Below are positions 7,530 to 13,813 of a DNA stretch of 13,813 bases, in pieces. Both the position numbers and the translations under genes were made by a program. Numbering within the stretch: the stretch's first letter is position 1; every line of letters begins with the position of its first letter. The DNA is from DATCSE01 sp036568605 (GTDB lineage: Bacteria > Pseudomonadota > Gammaproteobacteria > Burkholderiales > Burkholderiaceae_C), in contig DATCSE010000557.1 in the NCBI GenBank assembly GCA_036568605.1, positions 1 through 13,813 on the forward strand, in the 5' to 3' direction. Under the pieces are notes generated by a model. The model was not told the origin of the DNA. It saw only the letters and a program-made list of their open reading frames with translations, and made no database searches.

Positions 7530-8167
7530 TCCGGGTGCTGGTGTGCGACGACCATCTGATCGTCCGCCAGGGCATCAAGCAGATCCTGGCGGATGCCGGC
7601 GACATCGCCGTCGTCGGCGAGGCGGGCAACGGCCCCGAGACGGTGACCCGGGTGCGCACGGGCGGCATCGACGTCGTGCTGCTCGACATCGCGATGCCGC
7701 AGCGCGACGGCCTGGACGTGCTCAAGCAGTTGCGCGGCGAGTTTCCCAAGCTGCCGGTGCTGATGCTGTCCACCTACCCCGATCGCCAATACGCGGTGCG
7801 CAGCCTGAAGCTCGGCGCCGCGGGCTACCTGAACAAGAGCGCCGACTCGGAGCAGATGGTGGCGGCGATCCGCAAGGTGGCGCGCGGCGGCCTGTTCGTC
7901 ACGACCAGCGTTGCCGAGTTGCTGGCCAATGCGGTGGGCGCCGGGCTGGAAGAGGACAGGCCGCTGCCCGAGCGGTTGTCGCACCGCGAGTACCAGGTGT
8001 TCCGGCTGCTCGCCGGTGGGCGCAGCGTCGGCGAGATCGCCGAACAGCTGGTGCTGTCGCCCAACACCGTGAGCACCTACCGTGCCCGCATCCTCGAGAA
8101 GACCGGCGTGCGCAACGACGTCGAGCTGGCGCTGTATGCCGTGAGGCACGACCTGCTGCAGGCGTGA
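7526..8167 (+). CDS. NarL/FixJ-family response regulator
   Basis: This is a 213-residue two-domain regulator. The receiver domain (1-118) has the acidic pair D8/D9 in VCDDH, the phospho-acceptor D54 in VLLDIAMP, the switch residue S82 (LMLSTYP) and the conserved K104 (YLNKSA). The LuxR-type helix-turn-helix lies at about 148-210, with LSHREYQVFRLLAGG, VGEIAEQLVLSPNTVSTYRARILEK and the closing LALYAVRHDL. It starts at a GTG with a good GGAGG and overlaps the kinase gene, so the two are made together. It is the obvious candidate to bind the repeated and dyad elements 24-80 nt downstream of its own stop, just ahead of the cyanate transport genes. That is inference, since NarL-family sites vary. 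Confidence 0.95.
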   Translation: MIRVLVCDDHLIVRQGIKQILADAGDIAVVGEAGNGPETVTRVRTGGIDVVLLDIAMPQRDGLDVLKQLRGEFPKLPVLMLSTYPDRQYAVRSLKLGAAGYLNKSADSEQMVAAIRKVARGGLFVTTSVAELLANAVGAGLEEDRPLPERLSHREYQVFRLLAGGRSVGEIAEQLVLSPNTVSTYRARILEKTGVRNDVELALYAVRHDLLQA

Positions 8168-8204
8168 CGCGTCGCCACCGGCGCGGCGGCGTGGAGGGCC
8201 ACCA

Positions 8205-8224
8205 CTGCACGCGATCGCGTGTAG
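8205..8224. promoter_or_regulatory. 20-bp near-perfect palindrome across the repeat junction
   Basis: CTGCACGCGATCGCGTGTAG is self-complementary at 9 of 10 paired positions, and the one exception would be a G.U pair in RNA. It is centred on CGATCG with no loop, so it reads more like a dimeric-protein site than an RNA hairpin. Confidence 0.55.
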
Positions 8225-8245
8225 GGCCACCACTACACGCGATCG
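8212..8245. promoter_or_regulatory. Perfect 13-bp inverted repeat with 8-nt loop upstream of the cyanate operon
   Basis: The left arm CGATCGCGTGTAG (8212-8224) pairs perfectly with CTACACGCGATCG (8233-8245) around the loop GGCCACCA. The left arm is shared with the 20-bp palindrome, so the two structures exclude each other. There is no U-tract after the right arm (GACGGCGGC follows), which argues against a simple intrinsic terminator. It could be an operator for the adjacent regulator, an attenuator hairpin, or a 3'-end stabilising structure for the kinase/regulator mRNA. Confidence 0.6.
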
Positions 8246-8312
8246 ACGGCGGCAACGATGCCGCGGGGCGTTCGCGGTTTTCAGAATCCATCCAACGACG
8301 CGAGGACCTGCA

Positions 8313-9698
8313 ATGACCGCTCCCTTCGATCCCTACGGCACCTACGACAGCGACCGCCCGATGCGCCTAGGCTGCACCTGCGGCCAGCATGCGAGCGAGG
8401 CCGACCATGCAGCCGCGACGCTGCGCGAGCGCGCAGCGACCGCGGACTTCGAGGCCACGTCGAACGCTTTCGTCGAAGCGGCTCTGGTCAAGGCGCTGTT
8501 TCCGCAGGATGCGGTGCGGCGGCGCTTCCTCCGCGCGGTCGGCAAGTCGACCGCGATCGCGGCGATTTCGAGCGTGCTGCCGGTGGCGAGCCTGCAGGCG
8601 ATGGCGCAGGAAAAGGGCGCCATCGAGAAGAAGGACCTGAAGATCGGCTTCATCCCGATCACCTGCGCGACGCCGCTGATCATGGCGCACCCGCTGGGCT
8701 TCTATTCGAAGCAGGGCCTGAACGTCGAGGTCGTGAAGACGGCCGGCTGGGCGCTGATCCGCGACAAGATGCTCAACAAGGAGTACGACGCGACGCACTT
8801 CCTGAGCCCGATGCCGCTGGCGATCTCGCTCGGCCTCGGCTCGAACGCGACGCCGATGAACGTCGCGACGATCCAGAACACCAACGGCCAGGCGATCACG
8901 CTGGCGGTCAAGCACAAGGACAAGCGCGATCCCGTTGGCTGGAAGGGCTTCAAGTTCGCCGTGCCCTTCGAGTACTCGATGCACAACTTCCTGCTGCGCT
9001 ACTACGTGGCGGAAGCCGGGCTCGATCCCGACCGCGACATCCAGATTCGCGTCGTGCCGCCGCCGGAGATGGTGGCCAACCTGCGCGCCGGCAATATCGA
9101 CGGTTTCCTCGGTCCCGATCCGTTCAACCAGCGCGCGGTATTCGAGGAGGTCGGCTTCATCCACCTGCTGACCAAGGAGCTGTGGAACGGCCACCCGTGC
9201 TGCGCCTTCGGTACCTCGACCGAGTTCATTCAGAAGAATCCCAACACCTTCGCCGCGCTGTACCGCTCGGTGATGACCGCCGCCGCGATGGCGCGCGAGG
9301 CGAAGAACCGCGAGCTGATCGCCAAGGTGATCGCGCCGCAGCAGTACCTGAACCAGCCGGAGACGGTGATCGCGCAGGTCCTGACCGGCAAGTTCGCCGA
9401 CGGCCTGGGCAACGTCAGGAACGTGCCCGACCGCGCCGACTTCGACCCGATCCCGTGGCAGAGCATGGCGGTGTGGATGCTCACGCAGATGAAGCGCTGG
9501 GGCTACCTCAAGGGTAACGTCGACTACAGAAAGATCGCCGAGCAGGTCTTCCTGCTGACCGATGCGAAGAAGACGATGAAGGCGCTGGACATGCAGGCGC
9601 CGGACGGCGCCTATCCGAAATTCAGCGTGATGGGCAAGGTCTTCGATCCCGAGAAGCCTGAGCCGTACCTCGCCGGCTTCGCGATCAAGCGCACCTGA
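8313..9698 (+). CDS. cynA: TAT-exported substrate-binding protein of a cyanate (NrtA/CmpA-like) ABC transporter
   Basis: This 461-residue periplasmic binding protein is of the NrtA/CmpA/SsuA-like family. The mature part begins near 101 and includes LKIGFIPITCATPLIMAHPLGFY, the KTAGWALIRDKMLNKEYDA segment, VPPPEMVANLRAGNIDGFLGPDPFNQ, HPCCAFG and WQSMAVWMLTQMKRWG, all typical of the nitrate/cyanate/bicarbonate-binding group. A twin-arginine signal, RRRFLRAVGKS (69-79) with a hydrophobic stretch to about 97, is preceded by an unusually long 68-residue N-terminal region containing CTCGQH (C21, C23, H26). The ATG at 8313 has GAGGA 6 nt upstream. It is the first of four tightly spaced genes ending in cyanase, so cyanate is the likely ligand. 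Nitrate remains possible because the family does not separate the two by eye. Confidence 0.88.
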   Translation: MTAPFDPYGTYDSDRPMRLGCTCGQHASEADHAAATLRERAATADFEATSNAFVEAALVKALFPQDAVRRRFLRAVGKSTAIAAISSVLPVASLQAMAQEKGAIEKKDLKIGFIPITCATPLIMAHPLGFYSKQGLNVEVVKTAGWALIRDKMLNKEYDATHFLSPMPLAISLGLGSNATPMNVATIQNTNGQAITLAVKHKDKRDPVGWKGFKFAVPFEYSMHNFLLRYYVAEAGLDPDRDIQIRVVPPPEMVANLRAGNIDGFLGPDPFNQRAVFEEVGFIHLLTKELWNGHPCCAFGTSTEFIQKNPNTFAALYRSVMTAAAMAREAKNRELIAKVIAPQQYLNQPETVIAQVLTGKFADGLGNVRNVPDRADFDPIPWQSMAVWMLTQMKRWGYLKGNVDYRKIAEQVFLLTDAKKTMKALDMQAPDGAYPKFSVMGKVFDPEKPEPYLAGFAIKRT

Positions 9699-9708
9699 GG
9701 GATCGGCG

Positions 9709-10602
9709 ATGAAGACGTCGTTGAACACGAAGGCGGCGCTGCTGTCGGCGCTGATCCTGCTCGTCGTGCTGGCGGTGTGGCATGCGGCGACGCTGCCGAA
9801 GGCCGCCGTGCCGGCGGCGGCTGCGCCGGCGCCGACGCCCGAGCAGATCGAGTACGCGAAGCTGATGGGCAAGGACCCGGCCGCGCTCGCCGGCGCCGGC
9901 ACGACGGCGCCGGCGCAGAAGAGCGGCTTCCCGACGCTGGCCCAGGTGGGCACGACGATCGCGAAGCACCTGTCCGCGCCGTTCTACGACAACGGCCCGA
10001 ACGACAAGGGCCTCGGCCTGCAGCTCGCACACTCGCTTGGCCGGGTGGCGCTCGGCTACGGCATCGCGGCGCTGGTGGCGATCCCGCTCGGCTTCCTCAT
10101 CGGCATGAGCCCGCTGCTGTACCGCGCGCTCGATCCGTTCATCCAGGTGCTCAAGCCGATCTCGCCGCTGGCGTGGATGCCATTGGCGCTCTACACGATC
10201 AAGGACAGCTCGATCAGCGGCATCTTCGTCATCTTCATCTGCTCGATATGGCCGATGCTGATCAACACCGCCTTCGGCGTGGCCGGCGTGCGGCGCGACT
10301 GGCTGGACGTCGCCAAGACGCTGGAGGTCACGCCGTGGCGGCGCGCGATCGAGGTGATCCTGCCGGCGGCGGCGCCGACCATCCTGACCGGCATGCGCAT
10401 CTCGATGGGAATCGCCTGGCTGGTGATCGTCGCCGCCGAGATGCTCGTCGGCGGCACCGGGATCGGCTATTTCGTCTGGAACGAGTGGAACAACCTCTCG
10501 CTGCCGAACGTGATCGTCGCGGTCCTCGTCATCGGCCTCGTCGGGATGGCGCTGGACCAGTTGTTCGCCCGGGCGCAGAAGGCGGTGACCTATGTCGACT
10601 GA
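9709..10602 (+). CDS. cynB: Cyanate ABC transporter permease (NrtB-like)
   Basis: This 297-residue inner-membrane permease is of the NrtB/TauC/SsuC type. An N-terminal membrane helix (about 8-27) is followed by a roughly 75-residue periplasmic segment rich in Ala and Pro. The core then has hydrophobic segments near 109-133, 140-165, 171-192, 226-247 and 268-290. The cytoplasmic EAA loop lies around 199-222 (DVAKTLEVTPWRRAIEVILPAA) and contacts the ATPase. Start: the ATG at 9709 has GAGGGA 6 nt upstream, and the gene follows the binding-protein stop by 10 nt. The 3' end overlaps the ATPase gene by 11 nt, so the subunits are made together. Cyanate specificity is inferred from the downstream cyanase. 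Confidence 0.9.
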   Translation: MKTSLNTKAALLSALILLVVLAVWHAATLPKAAVPAAAAPAPTPEQIEYAKLMGKDPAALAGAGTTAPAQKSGFPTLAQVGTTIAKHLSAPFYDNGPNDKGLGLQLAHSLGRVALGYGIAALVAIPLGFLIGMSPLLYRALDPFIQVLKPISPLAWMPLALYTIKDSSISGIFVIFICSIWPMLINTAFGVAGVRRDWLDVAKTLEVTPWRRAIEVILPAAAPTILTGMRISMGIAWLVIVAAEMLVGGTGIGYFVWNEWNNLSLPNVIVAVLVIGLVGMALDQLFARAQKAVTYVD

Positions 10603-11581
10603 TCCGTCCCAGGCCCCCAAGACGCCTGCGGCGTCGGCCCCCCAGGGGAGCGCGTTCGCCTTAAGGCGGCCCGGCGGCGAACCGGCCTTTCTGAAGGTCG
10701 AGGGCCTCTCCAAGACCTATCCCGGCGCGAGCGAACCCGTCTTCGACGGCGTCAACTTCGGCATCGAGCAAGGCGAGTTCGTCTGCATCATCGGCCACTC
10801 GGGCTGCGGCAAGTCGACGATCCTCAACGTGCTCGCCGGTCTGGAGCAAGCGAGCGCCGGCCATGTCTTCATGGCCGAGCGCGAGGTCGCCGGGCCCAGC
10901 CTGGACCGCGGTGTCGTCTTCCAGGGCCATGCGCTGATGCCGTGGCTGACCGTGCGGCAGAACATCGCGTTCGCGGTGCGCAGCAAGTGGCCGCGCTGGG
11001 GCCGCGACCGGGTCGATGCCCACGTGCAGAAATACGTCGGCATGGTCGGCCTGGCCGCCGCGATCGACAGGAAGCCGAGCCAGCTGTCCGGCGGCATGAA
11101 GCAGCGGGTCGGCATCGCCCGGGCCTTCGCGATCGAGCCGCGCATGCTGCTGCTCGACGAACCCTTCGGCGCTCTGGATGCGCTGACGCGCGGGACGATC
11201 CAGGACGAGCTGCTGCGCATCTGCGCCGAGACGCACCAGACCGTCTTCATGATCACGCACGATGTCGACGAGGCCATCCTGCTGGCCGACCGCATCCTGC
11301 TGATGAGCAACGGGCCGCAGGCGCGCGTGGCCGAGATCGTCGTCAACACGATGCCGCGCTCGCGCGGGCGCACCACGCTGCACAAGGATCCGCAGTACTA
11401 CCGGATCCGCAACCATCTGGTCGATTTTCTCGTCGCACGCGCCGCGGGGCTGTCCGACGGCCGCGCGCCGCTGCAGCCGCCGGAAGTCTGCCCCGGCCTT
11501 GATCTACCCGATCCCGAACCCGAATCCGTGCCGCAGCCCGCGGCGACCACCACCACCCCACCGTTGAGGAGAATCGTATGA
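10592..11581 (+). CDS. cynD: Cyanate ABC transporter ATP-binding protein (NrtD-like)
   Basis: This 329-residue ABC ATPase energises the importer. It has Walker A GHSGCGKST (68-76), the Q-loop Q111 (VVFQGHALMPW), the signature LSGGMKQR (165-172), Walker B MLLLDEP (185-191) and H-loop H223 (MITHDVDEA). About 30 extra N-terminal residues and a Pro/Thr-rich C-terminal tail of about 50 residues (roughly 280-329) flank the core. The usual NrtD length is around 270, so the tail is an add-on and not the NrtA-like domain found in NrtC. The ATG at 10592 lies within the permease's last codons (11-nt overlap), with AAGG about 10 nt upstream. The stop overlaps the cyanase ATG by 4 nt. This tight coupling is the best evidence that the transporter handles cyanate. 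Confidence 0.92.
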   Translation: MSTDPSQAPKTPAASAPQGSAFALRRPGGEPAFLKVEGLSKTYPGASEPVFDGVNFGIEQGEFVCIIGHSGCGKSTILNVLAGLEQASAGHVFMAEREVAGPSLDRGVVFQGHALMPWLTVRQNIAFAVRSKWPRWGRDRVDAHVQKYVGMVGLAAAIDRKPSQLSGGMKQRVGIARAFAIEPRMLLLDEPFGALDALTRGTIQDELLRICAETHQTVFMITHDVDEAILLADRILLMSNGPQARVAEIVVNTMPRSRGRTTLHKDPQYYRIRNHLVDFLVARAAGLSDGRAPLQPPEVCPGLDLPDPEPESVPQPAATTTTPPLRRIV

Positions 11582-12021
11582 GCCGTCTCGAGGTCACCGA
11601 GAAGATTGTCGCGACCAAGGTCGCCAAGGGCCTGAAGTGGGCCGATGTGGCCGCGAGGGTCGGTCAGAGCAAGGAATGGGTCACCGCCGCCTGCCTCGGG
11701 CAGATGACGCTGACCGACGAGCAGGCCGGCGTCGTCGCCGAGATCTTCGGCCTCACTGCCGAGGAGCAGAAGTGGCTGATGGTCGTGCCCTACAAGGGCA
11801 GCCTGCCGACGCAGGTGCCGACCGATCCGCTGATCTACCGCTTCTACGAGCTGGTCAGTGTCTACGGCACCACCTTCAAGGAGCTGATCCACGAAGAATT
11901 CGGTGACGGGATCATGTCCGCGATCGACTTCAAGATGGACCTGCAGCGCGAGCCGGACCCGAAGGGCGACCGCGTGTCGATCACGATGAGCGGCAAGTTC
12001 CTGCCGTACAAGACCTACTGA
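11578..12021 (+). CDS. cynS: Cyanase (cyanate hydratase)
   Basis: This is a 147-residue cytoplasmic decameric-type cyanase (E. coli 156). It converts cyanate plus bicarbonate to carbamate and CO2; carbamate then breaks down to ammonia and a second CO2. The catalytic residues R88 and E91 (LIYRFYELVSVYG) and S114 (GDGIMSAIDF) are present at the E. coli R96/E99/S122 spacing. The N-terminal part (about 5-65) is the POU/lambda-repressor-like helical domain (LKWADVAARVGQSKEWVTAACLG), and the C-terminus VSITMSGKFLPYK is standard. The ATG at 11578 overlaps the ATPase stop (ATGA) and has GAGGAG 6 nt upstream. It is the last gene of the operon. No carbonic anhydrase (cynT) or cynR is adjacent, unlike in E. 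coli, so bicarbonate must be supplied elsewhere and regulation differs. Confidence 0.98.
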   Translation: MSRLEVTEKIVATKVAKGLKWADVAARVGQSKEWVTAACLGQMTLTDEQAGVVAEIFGLTAEEQKWLMVVPYKGSLPTQVPTDPLIYRFYELVSVYGTTFKELIHEEFGDGIMSAIDFKMDLQREPDPKGDRVSITMSGKFLPYKTY

Positions 12022-12093
12022 GCGAGGCATCCATGAGCACCGGGCGTCTCGATGCCATCCGGCGCTATCGAAGCCAGGCCCAGCACGCGTATG
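12022..12093. other. Convergent gap between cyanase and pqqE
   Basis: This 72-nt gap lies between two convergent genes. No clear bidirectional terminator is seen; the best pairing, AGCACCGG with CCGGCGCT (12034-12063), has one mismatch, a long loop and no U-tract. A GAGG followed 5 nt later by ATG (12033) looks like a translation start, discussed under findings. Confidence 0.4.
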
Positions 12094-13287
12094 TCAGCGC
12101 GCTTTGCCTCGATTCGATGCGGAGTCGGTCGACCTGGACCAGGTCTCTCGCGCACTCGACAGGCGAGAGTTCTCGTCATTGCGATAGCGCAGCTCGGTGT
12201 TCGTCCGTCGTACGATCTGGATGGGTCGGACCGACGCGTCCGCGGCCCGGTCGAGCACCGCGTCGATCTGGGCGCGGTGCTCACTGTGAGGGCAAACGGG
12301 ATCGGTGGCGCCCGCGTCGCCCGTCACGAGGTATGCCTGGCAACGGCAGCCCGCATGGTCGATATCGCGCTGATCGCAGCTTCGGCAGGTGGTGTTCATC
12401 CATGCCGTGCCCCGGTAGCGGTTGAAGGCAGCGCTCTCGCGCCAGATCGACGCGACGCTGTGAGCGCGAACGTTGGGGAACTCGAGGCCGGGCAGCATGC
12501 GTGCACTGTGGCAAGGCAAGGCCAGCCCGTCGGGTGCCACCACCATGAACACGGAACCCCAGCCCGCCATGCAGGCCTTGGGCTTGGCGTCCGCATAGTC
12601 GGGGGATACCCACAGAATCTTCAGGCGGCGGCCCAGCCGCGCGCGGTGCCGCTCGACCTCCCGCTCCGCCGCCGCGAGGGTCTCGCGAGCGGGCATCAGC
12701 GCTTCGCGGTTGAGCCAGGCCCATCCGTTGTACTGCGTGTTCGCCAGCTCGAGGACGTCGGCCCCCATGGCCTCGGCCATCTCGATGATGCGTCCGACGT
12801 GCGGCAGGTTGTAGCGATGCAGCACGCAGTTCAGCACCATCGGGTAGCCGTGCCGCTTGATCGTCGCGGCCACCTTGGACTTGAGGTCGAATGTGCGTGT
12901 CGACGAAAGGAAGTCGTTGAGGTCACGCGACGAGTCCTGGAACGACAGCTGCACATGATCCAGGCCGGCGGCCTTCAGCGCCGTCGCGCGCGCTTCCGTC
13001 AGCCCGACCCCGGAGGTGATCAGGTTCGTGTAGTAGCCCATGCGGTGAGCCTGCGCCACCAGGACCTCGAGGTCGTCGCGCAGAAGCGGCTCGCCGCCGG
13101 AGAAGCCCAGCTGCACCGCGCCGAGGTCACGCGCCTCGTGCAGCACGCGCACCCAGTCGTCGGTCGTGAGCTCGTCGCGGTACTGCGCATAGTCGATCGG
13201 GTTCGAGCAGAACAAGCAATGCAACGGACAGCGATAGGTGAGCTCGGCAAGCAGCCACAGCGGGCCGGATGTGGATTCAGTAGACAA
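12094..13287 (-). CDS. pqqE: PqqE, radical SAM enzyme of PQQ biosynthesis
   Basis: This is a 397-residue radical SAM/SPASM enzyme that joins Glu and Tyr side chains of the PqqA precursor peptide, held by PqqD, in the first committed step of PQQ synthesis. The radical SAM cluster motif is C20-x3-C24-x2-C27 (LTYRCPLHCLFCSNP), followed by GFSGGEPLL (61-69). The auxiliary cluster ligands are all present: C239, C259, C301, C304, D310, C314, C316 and C332. They match the known PqqE pattern, including the unusual aspartate ligand. The start is a TTG at 13287, 5 nt after GAGG and overlapping pqqD by 11 nt. The last 20-25 residues, after LRYRNDENSR, run past the usual end of the family and may reflect a read-on tail. 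It is the terminal gene of the operon. Confidence 0.97.
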   Translation of the reverse strand: MSTESTSGPLWLLAELTYRCPLHCLFCSNPIDYAQYRDELTTDDWVRVLHEARDLGAVQLGFSGGEPLLRDDLEVLVAQAHRMGYYTNLITSGVGLTEARATALKAAGLDHVQLSFQDSSRDLNDFLSSTRTFDLKSKVAATIKRHGYPMVLNCVLHRYNLPHVGRIIEMAEAMGADVLELANTQYNGWAWLNREALMPARETLAAAEREVERHRARLGRRLKILWVSPDYADAKPKACMAGWGSVFMVVAPDGLALPCHSARMLPGLEFPNVRAHSVASIWRESAAFNRYRGTAWMNTTCRSCDQRDIDHAGCRCQAYLVTGDAGATDPVCPHSEHRAQIDAVLDRAADASVRPIQIVRRTNTELRYRNDENSRLSSARETWSRSTDSASNRGKAR

Positions 13288-13537
13288 GCCAACCTCGCTC
13301 TTCAGCCTCGCGCAGGAACTGCATCACGTCGTTGCCGAGGTCGGCGCCCGGGTAGGCCTGCTGCAGATCGCGGATGAGCTCTTCGGCGGTGCTTGTGCCG
13401 TCGATGCGGCGCAGGATGTCGCCGGCCGCGCCGTTGAGTCGCACCATGCCTTCCGGGTACAGCAACACCCAGCGCTCTTGTGCCTGCTCGTACTGCAGGC
13501 GATACAGCGGCGAGAGCTTCGGTGTCCGGGGCCTCAT
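13277..13537 (-). CDS. pqqD: PqqD, PqqA-binding chaperone
   Basis: This is an 86-residue RiPP-recognition-element protein that binds the precursor peptide PqqA and presents it to PqqE. Family features are the N-terminal PKLSPLYRLQYE, the beta-strands ERWVLLYPEGMVRLNG and the helix AAGDILRRIDGTSTAEELI, ending with FLREAEERGWL. Full length for the family (about 90 residues). The ATG at 13537 overlaps the pqqC stop by 4 nt, and the 3' end overlaps pqqE by 11 nt, so C, D and E are translationally coupled. Confidence 0.97.
   Translation of the reverse strand: MRPRTPKLSPLYRLQYEQAQERWVLLYPEGMVRLNGAAGDILRRIDGTSTAEELIRDLQQAYPGADLGNDVMQFLREAEERGWLVY
13293..13296 (-). promoter_or_regulatory. Shine-Dalgarno GAGG that supports the TTG start of pqqE
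   Basis: GAGG on the minus strand lies 5 nt before the TTG at 13287, inside the pqqD coding end. No ATG or GTG lies in a better place ahead of the radical SAM motif. Confidence 0.6.
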
Positions 13538-13813
13538 GGGCGCAGCTCCTCTGCCAGGTCATCGGGGTACGCGCGCTCGATGGCATCGAGCATGGACCAC
13601 AGCAGGTCGAGCTTGAAGCGCAGGATTTCGAGGGCGCGTTCCTGCCGTTCGCGTGTCGAGCACCATGAATGCGCCAGTGCGAGGCCGTGCTGCACGTCGC
13701 GCTCCGCCAGAGCGATTCGATGGCGGAAGTACGTGAGGCCGTGCGGCTCGATCCAGGGATAGTGCGTCGGCCAGCCGGCGAGGCGGTCGGCGTGAATGCG
13801 CGGCGCGAACATC
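13534..13813 (-). CDS. pqqC: PqqC, C-terminal part (runs off the window)
   Basis: These are the last 92 or so residues of pyrroloquinoline-quinone synthase, the cofactorless oxidase that performs the final ring closure and oxidation of PQQ synthesis. The family is about 250 residues, so some 160 residues lie beyond the right edge; the Met at 13812 is internal. Diagnostic segments are FAPRIHADRL, WPTHYPWIEPHGLTYFRHR, the RDVQHGLALA helix, and RERQERALEILRFKLDLLWSMLDAIE near the end. pqqA and pqqB are expected further right. The stop overlaps the pqqD start (ATGA). Confidence 0.96.
   Translation of the reverse strand, partial: MFAPRIHADRLAGWPTHYPWIEPHGLTYFRHRIALAERDVQHGLALAHSWCSTRERQERALEILRFKLDLLWSMLDAIERAYPDDLAEELRP

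Larger units (their letters stand above)
8191..8246 (+). repeat. Tandem 28-nt direct repeat (two copies)
   Basis: Two head-to-tail 28-nt copies occupy 8191-8218 and 8219-8246. They share AGGGCCACCACT-CACGCGATCG and differ at three positions: G/T at the 4th, G/A at the 17th and C/A at the last. The array lies in the 145-nt gap between the response regulator and the substrate-binding-protein gene. It contains the dyads listed separately. Confidence 0.9.

Noticed and set aside
8211..8218. GCGATCGC octamer, identical to the cyanobacterial HIP1 repeat
   Set aside because: It is a single occurrence inside a larger dyad in DNA that looks proteobacterial; chance is enough in GC-rich sequence.
8191..8246. 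CRISPR-like repeat
   Set aside because: There are only two copies, head to tail with no spacer, and no cas genes in the window.
8367..9953. 528-codon open frame antisense to the binding-protein and permease genes
   Set aside because: It is a shadow of the GC-rich codon pattern on the opposite strand; the translation is rich in Arg, His, Leu and Val with no domain, while the sense strand has clear family motifs throughout.
9685..10713. 342-codon minus-strand frame opposite the permease gene
   Set aside because: Arg/His/Asp-rich shadow with no family pattern; the + strand permease has membrane segments and the EAA loop.

Overview
The window is about 13.8 kb of GC-rich DNA, densely packed with short intergenic gaps, ATGA-type start/stop overlaps and strong Shine-Dalgarno sites. 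Together with protein families typical of Burkholderiales (MmgE/CitE clusters with LysR regulators, a NrtA-like TAT-exported binding protein beside cyanase, and a pqqABCDE-type operon), this suggests a betaproteobacterium, plausibly of the Methylibium/Rubrivivax/Sphaerotilaceae type. The taxonomic call is an inference; no rRNA or tRNA was seen.

Layout, left to right. (1) Positions 2-2061, + strand: the 3' part of an MmgE/PrpD-family gene overlapping a stand-alone CitE-like lyase by 4 nt, an organic-acid/acyl-CoA catabolic pair. A convergent LysR regulator (2101-3003, -) follows. Its start codon has no ribosome binding site but sits 6 nt after a good -10 box inside a perfect dyad. (2) Positions 3004-6296: a stretch that looks less GC-rich by eye. 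It holds a short relic of a LigD-type DNA ligase polymerase domain, a large lipoprotein with four PKD/Ig-like repeats (-), a 393-nt gap with no recognisable gene, and an exonuclease III (+). (3) Positions 6384-12021, + strand: a PAS-domain NarL-type histidine kinase and its response regulator, a 145-nt gap carrying an unusual nested repeat/dyad structure, then four tightly coupled genes: a TAT-exported substrate-binding protein, a permease, an ATPase and cyanase. (4) Positions 12094-13813, - strand: the end of a PQQ biosynthesis operon, pqqC (partial), pqqD and pqqE, convergent with the cyanate operon.

How the genes work together. The ABC transporter and cyanase form a cyanate uptake and detoxification/assimilation unit: cyanate is imported and converted with bicarbonate to ammonia and CO2. 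The linked cytoplasmic two-component system is the likely regulator, and the repeats just upstream of the binding-protein gene are the likely target; both points are inferred from position only. The pqq genes make the cofactor of periplasmic quinoprotein dehydrogenases and are functionally separate.

Every main gene belongs to a known family. The less ordinary items are the regulatory architecture at 8191-8246, the CxCGxH segment ahead of the TAT signal of the binding protein, the LigD relic, and the apparently leaderless, dyad-controlled LysR gene.
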